This document shows positions 56,190 to 64,000 of a stretch of DNA of 64,000 nucleotides, piece by piece; position 1 is the stretch's first letter, and every line of letters starts with the position of its first letter. The notes beneath the pieces were generated by a model. It saw only the letters and a list, made by a program, of their open reading frames with translations. It was not told the DNA's origin and made no database searches. The DNA lies in contig CM119270.1 in NCBI GenBank assembly GCA_051294375.1, positions 20,985,775-21,049,774 on the forward strand, in the 5' to 3' direction. The translations under genes were made by a program, and so were the position numbers. The DNA comes from Paraspadella gotoi. Lineage: Eukaryota > Chaetognatha.

Positions 56190-57600
56190 CCTTATATCAG
56201 GGTTCGAAAGTCAGTTGTCGAGATGAGAAGGAAATAAATTCGATTCCTCAGCGGTGGGCGGGCGGTGGGGCGATTGTGAGTTTTCCCTCGAAGATCGTGG
56301 GGATAGGGACGACCTTCCCGTCCTTCTCCATCTGTCGGTCGATCTGTCCGTCCTTCTCTGTGATTCCCTGGCGGCTCTCTGCGCCCGTTCGTATTGCCTC
56401 AGTGCCGGTCTGATATCTATTAGCGTGCGCGAGAAAAGGTGGGCATAGGCGGGCGGCGGGGTGATCGTGATGATGCCGTCGATCAGCTCGACGTCAAAGG
56501 ATTCTCCAGCTCCTCTCTGGGCGCGGCTCGCGTCCGGCATCGAGTGTATATCGGCACTGTTTTTCTTAAATTAAGTCGGCCTCCTGTCGTCGTATCTCCT
56601 GTCCCGATGGGGGTAATGGCGGGGTCAGGTTTTTTGGTGTCGGGGGGGGAAGTTCGTCGGTGCTGGGCCCTTAGAGACGATCCTTATTTCTCCTTTTTTG
56701 TCGGCAAAGCTGCCGGAGTGAAAAAACGTCTAGTATGGTGACGACTCTGTAGGCCGTATCGTTAGGGAACGCTACTGTTACTTTCGTAAAATTCGTTCGC
56801 GACAGGCGGGTCGACGAGCCAGGCGTCAAAAACTACCTTCAGTTGTTGCCTGAACCGGTCGTCTCCCATGCCGTTACCATCGGGGCCGAGTTAATAGTTA
56901 TACGGTTACCCAGTTTCGTCGCCAGGCTAGGAAACTTTCGTCGCAAAGCTAATAGACTCTCAATGTCCAGCTTCCGATTTTCAACTATTAACTTTCAGCT
57001 TTCAGCTCTCAACCCTCAATTCGGTCTCCTCGGATCGGTCCTTGTCGGCCTTCTCGTCTCCTTGGGTCGGCTCTGGTCGGTTTCCTCGTCTCCTTGGGTC
57101 GGTCCTCGCTGGTTCCCCGTCTCCTGGTCGGTCTCCTCGACTCCTTGGCTCGGTCCCGTTCGGTCTCCACGTTTCTTCGGATCGGTCCCGTCCTGTTCCT
57201 TTGGCGATTGGAATTCTGGAGCTCGGGGAGGAAATGTTAGCTTGTGGATATATTTATATATATATATATATATTTCCTTCACCTAGCGGCCGACACTCTT
57301 TTCTTTCAAGAGGGGAGAGTGGGGACGGAGAGAGGAGGAAGAGGAGGAAGAGGAGGACGAGGTTCTCGAAGTCGAATGGAAAAAAAAACTTCGAAGAGAA
57401 GGAGAAGAGAAAAAAAATTCTCGATGGTCGAGTGAAAAAAAAATCGAAGTCGAGGAAAGGGAAGATAAGTCTCGAGTTTGGAAAAAAAAAAGGTAGAGAG
57501 GAGAGAGAAAAAAAAATTGATAATTTAACTTTTTCGTTGAAAATAGGAAATCCTGGGCGGCTCGTGGTAGAGAACTAGTCTCACATTGAGCGCCACCATG
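56190..57600 (-). mobile_element. Possible LTR retroelement remnant, 5' internal region
   Basis: On minus a primer-binding-site-like word TGGCGCTCAATGTGAGA lies near 57,575-57,595. Further downstream are GC-rich, broken but coding-like frames (near 56,850-56,700, and 56,540-56,211 with FDVELIDGIITITPPPAYAH). A CTCCTTGGGTCGG minisatellite fills about 57,015-57,200. The frames show no domain I can name with certainty; the gag-like assignment is a guess. Described only; frames are interrupted. Confidence 0.3.
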
Positions 57601-57976
57601 AAATAAGACTCTGGCTTAAAGAAAAAACCCAGATAGGTTGTATAAGCGTTTATTGAAAAAAAGGACTAACAGGAAAATAATTATTACAGAAAAGCGGGAG
57701 ATAGGTCTTGCTTCGAGAGGGAGAAAAGCGGGAGTGAATATAAAAAATGTGAAAATTCGTGGCTGCGCCGAGACCCCGCGTGAAAAGGAGAAAGAGAAAC
57801 GGGAGGAAGAAGAAAATCTGGGCGACTCCTCCTCCTCCTCTTCACGATTGCATTGCCTTTTGATCGTTGAAAGAGAAAGAATAACGCGACTCATTCTCTC
57901 ATTACTTCAAAAGTTGCTCATTTCCAGATATTTCCAAATATTTTTCCAATTAAAAAAAAAACGACTCCTACTTAAA
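57601..57976 (-). other. Possible LTR / 5' flank of the XK-like gene
   Basis: On minus, directly before the PBS-like site, stands AATAAACGCTTATACAACC, as in an LTR R/U5 region. On plus the same bases are open and in frame with the XK-like gene, but they show no conservation with its paralogues and are taken as upstream sequence. Confidence 0.3.
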
Positions 57977-60004
57977 ATGTTAAAAAGAGACGTTTCAGCG
58001 TTGCTTCTCACAACGCTACTTGCCGTTGCTGATGTTGTCACCGACATAAAAACTATCGTCGACCATTTCACATCAACCGATTATATTTTCAAAATATTTG
58101 CTTTTATTTTCCTGGCAATAATACTATTTCATAACGCTGTATCAACGCTTTATGGACTAATTATTTTATTTAAATATGGTAACATATTTCCCAAAATATG
58201 GAAAGGGTACCTCCGTAAAGGATTGACTGTATTATTAATTGTATCTGGTTTAGGAACTCTCCCGCTCACGATTGATTTGAAGTTGACCCACGATACGCAA
58301 TCAAATATCATAATTTCGTATGAGCAACACATAATTTTTGTAATGAATATGATTCGTGTATTATTAGAGTCTTTCTTTCAAATAATTTTTCAAACTGCAT
58401 CTCTTATTTATAAAACGATTTTTAAAAATGATCAACAATGTTATGTAAATTTTTTTGATGAACTTTGGAAAAAAAGGCTGAATCCAGATGAAGAATTTAA
58501 AGGAGTAGTATACAAGAAATCAATCACTGGAACATTGACCTCAACAAATCTAAATTGTTCTTGCAAAAGGTTATCCAGTAATTATTTTGAAGCTGAATTT
58601 TTTTGCAGGTGGACAATAACTGAATATTTTCAGCTCATTTCTATTACACTTTCTCAAGTTTCATTATCGATGGCTTCTTTCAAGCTTCGGTCCACTCATG
58701 TGACCAGTGAAAGTAGAATAGCTAGTTTGCTGTTTGGTTGTGTGCAAGGAACTGTGGGTCTTACAATAGGATTATATTTAATTTCATCGGGCGCTCTTAA
58801 AAATTGCTACTGGATAATTGGTTTTTCTCCTTTTTTAATTCTACGTGTTTTCACATTCGCGCAACTAAAATTTATTATCAAGTCAATTTTTTTTAAATTT
58901 AATGACAAAAAAAGCCTACCAAAGTTAACTAAAATATCAATTGAAAATTTTATTTTGATTTTTTTGAATTTGTTTCTGTTTGCATTCAATTTATCCTTTG
59001 AACTTTATGATGATATAGTTTTTAATAAACAAGGGACATTATATTCTGAAGTAGCAAACAAGAAATATAGAATATTACCACATGTATATTTTCTACCATA
59101 TACAGGAAAACCGTTATCATTTCACATAGGAAACATACCCTATTTTTTTGGAGGGCCCTTTTTTCCAACATCATTATATCTAAAGAATTATCCAACAGAT
59201 AAAATTTTTGTTGTATTAGGAAATAGTGCACTATATTACCAGGACAAAACAATTTTAAAATTAATTTCTATTGAAATAATCCTTTTTTTTATTGATATGA
59301 GTTTTTTATTATTCACTAAGGGAAATTTGTGGGAATTTTTCCTCTCCTTAGAAGCCGTTTTATTTCTTGCAGCATTCATTTTTTTAAGCTCTCAGCTTAC
59401 TGAAATTAAGGCAATATTAGTATTTTACTATCCACTGTCTATTTTATTAATTGTCTTAATCGCGCAGCAATATCTGCTCAAAAAGATTGTTAATAAAAAT
59501 AAATTAGCATTTTTGGCAGTTGTATTTTCAATAATATCTTTATTTATTCCAGCATTCGTTTTTTTTTATTTTCAAGATTCTGCACCTTGGATAGAAAGGT
59601 ATTTTTTAACTAAAAAAGAGCATAATCGTTTTACAATTGTGCCACACCAGTCCATGAAAAACCTACTAAAAGAAACTGATCTGTGCTTTAATTTCAACAA
59701 AAACTTTTTCTTTTTCATGTGCATTTCTTTTTTACCCGTATTCAATCCTTTATTCACATTAAAAAAAACTACAAAAATTAAGAAATTGTATCACAAAATT
59801 ATATGGATTTCAATTACCATCACGTTTTATTGTTTTCTTTTCAAAATACTAAAAAATTTCGTAGTTAAACTGAATCAGTCACTGGTATTAAATGTCTCAA
59901 AATCTGAAATAACAGAAATGATGTTTAATGTGCATTATTTTAAAGCTAGTACTTGCATAATTTACTTTCTAATCCCAACTGTTATTTTGCTCCTAGATGC
60001 TTAA
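57977..60004 (+). CDS. Intact XK-related-like multi-spanning membrane protein, 675 residues
   Basis: One uninterrupted frame. Start at MLKRDVSALLL because the first span follows at once and the paralogues are similar from here; an ATG at 57,638 would add 113 unconserved residues. Near the N-terminus VADVVTDIKTIVDH followed by a span recalls the D..TD segment of XK-related proteins. LLESFFQIIFQTASL recalls their ET.PQL segment, and SPFLILRVFTFAQLKF their LWRV segment. A Cys-rich patch (NLNCSCKRL) and about eleven hydrophobic spans follow; FLPVFNPLFTLKK and LIPTVILLL close the protein. XK-related proteins are usually 350-450 residues, so this is a distant, longer family at best. Known members include lipid scramblases; that function is not shown here. 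It lacks the intron suggested in the 28-34 kb paralogue. Confidence 0.75.
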   Translation: MLKRDVSALLLTTLLAVADVVTDIKTIVDHFTSTDYIFKIFAFIFLAIILFHNAVSTLYGLIILFKYGNIFPKIWKGYLRKGLTVLLIVSGLGTLPLTIDLKLTHDTQSNIIISYEQHIIFVMNMIRVLLESFFQIIFQTASLIYKTIFKNDQQCYVNFFDELWKKRLNPDEEFKGVVYKKSITGTLTSTNLNCSCKRLSSNYFEAEFFCRWTITEYFQLISITLSQVSLSMASFKLRSTHVTSESRIASLLFGCVQGTVGLTIGLYLISSGALKNCYWIIGFSPFLILRVFTFAQLKFIIKSIFFKFNDKKSLPKLTKISIENFILIFLNLFLFAFNLSFELYDDIVFNKQGTLYSEVANKKYRILPHVYFLPYTGKPLSFHIGNIPYFFGGPFFPTSLYLKNYPTDKIFVVLGNSALYYQDKTILKLISIEIILFFIDMSFLLFTKGNLWEFFLSLEAVLFLAAFIFLSSQLTEIKAILVFYYPLSILLIVLIAQQYLLKKIVNKNKLAFLAVVFSIISLFIPAFVFFYFQDSAPWIERYFLTKKEHNRFTIVPHQSMKNLLKETDLCFNFNKNFFFFMCISFLPVFNPLFTLKKTTKIKKLYHKIIWISITITFYCFLFKILKNFVVKLNQSLVLNVSKSEITEMMFNVHYFKASTCIIYFLIPTVILLLDA

Positions 60005-60094
60005 ATCTGTAAATGTTTAATCGTTCCCTAAAAACTTTTTTTTCAATCTAATACATAATCAAATTTGTTTTTATATTTTCCTTTAAGGAATTAA

Positions 60095-60223
60095 CGAAAA
60101 TTTCGTTTTTTTACAACAATATAATGTAAGAGTTTAGTAGGACATGTTTCGACTCTTATTAAATTGCGAGTCTTTATCAGCAGTGAAAAAACAAATTTAC
60201 ATTGTCTCAAACATTAATTTTTG

Positions 60224-60284
<61 letters not shown>

Positions 60285-60672
60285 AGAGAGTGTGTTCCAC
60301 AAAAGAATTGAGTAAGGGACAGTGGTCAGATGTGAGGACAGGGAAGAAGAGAGGTAGGTGAATTTGAAATGCTGAAACAAGGAGATGAGAGAGAGAGAGA
60401 GAGAGAGAGAAATCAACACATTGGGCAATTTACAACAGTGAAATATTTTGAAAAACTCATTATATAACAGGGGGGCCAACTCCTTTTTGAGCTCTTTCTT
60501 ACCTTATCTTTTCACTCAACTTTAACTTAGCTATCCCTCATCTCCTACTATTATTAATTTTCATTTTTTCATTCTTCATTTTTCATATTTCACTTCTTTT
60601 AGGTTTACTCAAAATTATCAGCTGTTAATTAACTTATTTATTTATTATTATACATTGCCCAATGTATTGATT

Positions 60673-60718
<46 letters not shown>

Positions 60719-60823
60719 CTTTCACCAATTTCAAATTCACCTACTCTCTTCTTCCCTGTCCTTACTTTCACCTGTCCTCACATCTGACCACTGTACCTTA
60801 CTCAATTCTTTGTTGGAAACACA

Positions 60824-60854
<31 letters not shown>

Positions 60855-60990
60855 CAAAAACTAATGTTTGAAATAATGTAAATTTGTTATTTCACTGCTG
60901 ATGAAGACTCGCAATTTAATAATGTCCTACTAAACTCTTACATAATATTGTTGTAAAAAAAAGAAATTTTTGTTAATTCCTTAAACCTAC
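60095..60990. repeat. Large inverted repeat (fold-back element) with GA/CT arms
   Basis: About 60,095-60,430 is the reverse complement of about 60,650-60,990, with a spacer of about 220 bases. Order from outside inward: ACAATAT...AAGAGTTTAGTAG, hammerhead-type motif, AATTTACATT, (GA)n, AATTG...GGACAGTGGTCAGATGTG, (GA)n, CATTGGGCAAT. In the left arm the core reads CTGATAA; in the right arm CTGATGA is intact, but twelve bases (GAGTCGAAACAT) are missing. Neither arm should cleave. Confidence 0.85.
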
Positions 60991-61524
60991 AATAAATAAC
61001 AAAAGAGAAAGATCAATTACAATGTTTATATTTTCCTGTAATCCTTCAAGGTGTATCACAGTCATGAACCAGGAGTTCCAATACAATCGATGAAGGAGAT
61101 GATGACAAAAAATTTAAAAATGTCACATTTGTAACATTTTTTTTTAAGGTTTTTTTTTTCAGAATCATTTACTAGTTACTACAACAATCTTTTTTTCTCG
61201 AATGTCATACAACTAATATTTCCGGAAAGGAAATACTAAATTCTATCTTTAACTGAAACCCATGTTTAAAAATTTATTCCGTCTTAGTATTAATTGTATT
61301 TTCAATATGGAGAGGCAGTGCAAGTACAAAAACGTTATTTTTTGCCAATTATTTAGACTTATTTTTAGGTAATCATCATTGGTAAAAGATTTAACAGGAA
61401 TAAAACTATAAATGACCAAAGGACCCGAAATTGGGTTGCCCCCCCTTTAATCTTCATTTTTCCAGTTCATGAAAAACAGGGTTCCAGTCATCTGTCATGA
61501 CCCCAGTAGAGCGTTCATAAATAA

Positions 61525-61672
61525 GTTGACCAAAGTATGTCAGTTGACCAAATTATGTCAGTTGCCAAAAATTTGCAAGATGACCAAATTATACCAGTTA
61601 ACCAAATTATGCCAGTTGACCAAATTATACCACTTAATTATTGTAGGCCGATCCGACATTGTTTGCTCAAAC
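61525..61672 (+). repeat. TTGACCAAATTATGCCAG tandem units plus dispersed repeat
   Basis: Six irregular 18-19-base units (GTTGACCAAATTATGTCA and variants) end in CTTAATTATTGTAGGCCGATCC, a copy of the 'GCAGATCCGACATTG' family. Confidence 0.75.
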
Positions 61673-62334
61673 TTAAGTTGGTCAAAATTTAGAAAAACTA
61701 TAATTTTAAGCCTAAATGGTAAAATTAAACAGAAACAATAGTTTTTTACTTACATAATGATATAATTTGTTAAAATGAATTGTACTTTCTTTTATAAAAT
61801 TTTTGCAAAGAATTCAAATCCGGTTTTAAAATTTCAAAATTTTTATTTTTTCACTTTAGCCTATTTTTTACAACTAATATTTAACAAATATATCTAAAGC
61901 TGTTATTAAAATATTAAATTTTTAAATAAACTAACCAAAATATTTTTATGGGTCTTTATTTTCATATTATGTAAGCTAAATATGAATTTTTACAAATTTT
62001 AATAATTAGAGTTTTTCATACACTACAACGTTTGCGCCATTTTAATATGCTTCAAAATTTGCCATTTCCGACAAAGAAGATGAAATTATACCAAAAAATG
62101 GTTATCATCGTCGAATTCTTCAGACCTTATTACAATGAAATAATAATGAATGGAATTAAATATCTTATATTTTGTTATCTTTAAACGTTCTACCCCCCAG
62201 TCTTCATTTAAGCCTTCTTCCGGTCCAATGCTGTGACGCCGAATTTCGGGCGAAATGCTCTTCGATGCCCCCTTGCCGTCTGACGGAGCAGCGAAGCTCT
62301 CTCGCTCTCTCTCTCTCTCTGGCTGGAAGACTCA

Positions 62335-62605
62335 GTCAGGATCGGGATCGACAAAAACGACGATAATTTGAACGATGGATTAATTGTTTAAGTTTTCGGT
62401 TAGGGATAAGGTTAGTTTAGGGAATAGAGATTAGGGTTAGGGTAAGTGATTAGGGTTAGGGATTAGGGTTAGGGATTAGGGTTAGGAATTAAAGTTAGGT
62501 ATTAGGGTTATCTTTTCCTACGCTTTCTGGCTTGCTGGGTGACTCATCGGTCATGACTCAGGATCAAGATCGACAGAAACGACAACGATAATTTGAATGA
62601 TGGAG
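62335..62605 (+). repeat. Direct repeat flanking telomere-like GGGATTAGGGTTA units
   Basis: GATCGACAAAAACGACGATA (about 62,346) and GATCGACAGAAACGACAACG (about 62,568) are direct repeats. Between them 62,400-62,510 has GGGATTAGGGTTAGGG units. The surrounding 62,160-62,340 is GC-rich and unassigned. Confidence 0.65.
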
Positions 62606-63119
62606 GAAGCAGTTGCGACGGTGAGAGCAACAACAAAAAGAGTGACGCATAAAGCGACGATGGAAGCAGCAAAAGATACGAGTTTTGTGCGTGTGTTTGA
62701 GTCCGCTGCTTCAGGAGCCGCAGCAAGGGGGCATCGATGGAAAAAAAAAACTTTTATTCCTGTTAAATATTTTAATTTAAAAATAAGTCAAAATATTTGT
62801 ACTTGCACTGCCTCTCCATAGTGAAAATATAATTACTACTTATACTACTCACAGTGCATGCGATGACTTTTAAAGAATTATTCCGTTTTTTCTTGTCAAA
62901 TACTTTTTTCTAATTGATTAATTAATTTAAACGTCACTGATTTTTTAGTAGACACATAATGCCATAACTTTTTTTCTAATTTATGTCTTTTTATTTCTAA
63001 AACTTTACAGGAACAAATATTTACCTAGTGATGTAGTGATATCAGATTTAACAATATTTAAAAAGTTTTAAAATTTATGACTAATTGTACCATACATAGC
63101 CCGTGAGATGAAAAAAGAA

Positions 63120-63490
63120 AATGAGATTGGAAATTTGGATCAGGAAATTGGATTAAGGATTATATATTAGAGTTTATGTTAGGGTTAGGTATTAAGGTCA
63201 AGGGTTAGAGATTAGATTAGGGTTAGGTATTAAGGTCAAGGGTTAGAGATTAGATTAGGGTTAGGTATTAAGGTCAAGGGTTAGAGATTAGATTAGGGTT
63301 AGATATTAAGGTCAAGGGTTCGAGATTAGATTAGGGTTAGGTATTAAGGTCAAGGGTTAGGGATTAGGTTAGGCTTAGGTATTAAGGTCAAGGGTTAGGG
63401 ATTAGGTTAGGCTTAGGTATTAAGGTCAAGGATTAAGGTTAGAGATCATGGTTAAGCAATAGTTTAAGTATTTCGTAAGAGATTAGGGTT
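63120..63490 (+). repeat. TTAGGGTTAGGTATTAAGGTCAAGGG minisatellite
   Basis: About seven units of some 42-43 bases carrying GGGTTAG words; a degenerate, interstitial telomere-like tract. Confidence 0.8.
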
Positions 63491-63629
63491 AAATATCTTT
63501 ATTAAAATTAAGTTCGACGATGATGAACTTTATTTGTGCTATTTGTTTTGGCTCACATCTTGCAAATAATAAAACTTCCCGTACAATTTTTTTATTATTT
63601 TATATGATGAATGAAAGTCGTCAAAACTA

Positions 63630-63806
63630 TCACCAGATGACGCATCGATGCGCGGGCGCCATTTCGCTTCCGGTCTGACAACCGAACGCCGATTGAAAAT
63701 CAGCGAGAAGAGAAGGCGGCGCCACGGCGCGAATTTTATTCGGGGAATGAGTATCCGTTTTGATGTAGTACTCCAGCATCTGGGGCTGGAGTTTTTGACA
63801 GTAGCT
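63630..63806 (-). CDS. Last exon of an M13 (neprilysin / endothelin-converting enzyme-like) peptidase
   Basis: After the acceptor CTTTCTCAG on minus, 58 codons run to a TGA. The residues YCQKLQPQMLEYYIKTDTHS, then PNKIRA..., ADFQSAFGC, GSEMAPAHRCVIW match the extreme C-terminus of M13 metallopeptidases, where a His-Ser-Pro, a Phe-x-Cys, a Gly-x-x-Met-x-Pro and a terminal Cys-x-Val/Ile-Trp are hallmarks. These are zinc endopeptidases anchored in the membrane with an extracellular catalytic domain. The zinc site (HExxH) and all earlier exons lie to the right of the window. Phase: the exon begins on a codon boundary. Confidence 0.85.
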   Translation of the reverse strand, partial: SYCQKLQPQMLEYYIKTDTHSPNKIRAVAPPSLLADFQSAFGCQTGSEMAPAHRCVIW

Positions 63807-63924
63807 CTGAGAAAGATGGGAAGACGTGGGACGGGGGAGAGTTTATGACCAGTTTTGAGTAAAATGAATATATTTTAAAATAAATATAGTCGCCTACAGA
63901 CTCAAGTCTTGAGTTTTACAACTA

Positions 63925-63965
63925 AAAAAAATCTTAAAAGCATAAGGATCGTCGCAATCGCATAG
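63925..63965 (+). repeat. Short dispersed repeat shared with 30.2 kb
   Basis: AATCTTAAAAGCATAAGGAT followed by CGTCGCAATCGCATA recurs at about 30,200-30,240. Confidence 0.7.
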
Positions 63966-64000
63966 AAAATCAGGATTGACGACAAATTTTGATACTAGGC

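Larger units (their letters stand above)
61280..62860. mobile_element. Possible element bounded by terminal inverted repeats
   Basis: TATGGAGAGGCAGTGCAAGT plus ACAAA (61,306-61,330) and its exact reverse complement (about 62,797-62,821) face each other. Outside this core the similarity continues, weaker, for about 20 bases (GTATTAATTGTATTTTCA versus GTAGTAATTATATTTTCA). No transposase recognised inside. Confidence 0.45.

Noticed and set aside
57638-57976. N-terminal extension of the XK-like protein to an ATG at 57,638
   Set aside because: The 113 extra residues are charged and low in complexity, without counterpart in the paralogues, and lie in LTR-like sequence.
60885-60930. Active hammerhead in the right arm of the fold-back element
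   Set aside because: CTGATGA is intact, but the GAAA segment and one side of helix II are deleted.
62597-62821. Ala/Lys-rich plus frame of 74 codons
   Set aside because: No similarity seen, and its end is the inverted-repeat arm at 62,797-62,821.

Overview
The window is a piece of an animal (metazoan) nuclear genome from an invertebrate I cannot name. The evidence is: multi-exon genes with clear GT-AG (and one GC-AG) introns, a ciliary IFT56 gene, an SLC22-type solute carrier, the last exon of a neprilysin-type M13 peptidase, AT-rich introns, TTAGGG-like repeats, tRNA-derived SINEs, a hAT-like element and a hammerhead-ribozyme repeat. (GA/CT)n tracts are extremely dense, and most assembly gaps start or end inside one.

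Layout. 1-13.4 kb: no gene recognised; microsatellites, gaps and two GC-rich unassigned segments. 13.6-26.8 kb: an SLC22-like transporter gene on the minus strand (exons between 24,888 and 19,382). Its first four exons lie in a 5.3 kb block that is present twice (13,634-18,990 and 21,464-26,808). 28.3-34.0 kb: a broken paralogue of a multi-spanning membrane family that resembles XK-related proteins. 34.1-41.7 kb: IFT56 (TTC26/DYF-13), minus strand, thirteen exons found. 41.7-42.9 kb: a short head-to-head promoter with an RFX X-box-like site. 42.9-55.5 kb: an unrecognised six-exon gene on the plus strand (425-residue model, in phase throughout), with a second XK-like paralogue (minus strand) and a hAT-like element inside its large intron. 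56-57.9 kb: degenerate sequence with the look of an LTR retroelement 5' end. 57.98-60.0 kb: an intact single-exon XK-like gene of 675 residues. 60-64 kb: a fold-back repeat, a terminal-inverted-repeat pair, telomere-like repeats and the terminal M13 peptidase exon (minus strand).

The most unusual feature is that exon edges are repeatedly duplicated in tandem into the neighbouring intron. In the SLC22 gene ten extra copies of branch point, pyrimidine tract, AG and the first bases of exon 3 precede the real exon. IFT56 has a 36-bp acceptor array, a seven-copy donor-side array of about 80 bp and several smaller donor duplications. The plus-strand partner gene has its last acceptor present three times. 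The second notable find is a hammerhead ribozyme fold at about 52,104-52,165 in a dispersed repeat with further, decayed copies.

The two SLC22 blocks carry different one-base indels in the same exons, so part of the damage may be sequencing or assembly error; all reading-frame statements should be read with that in mind.
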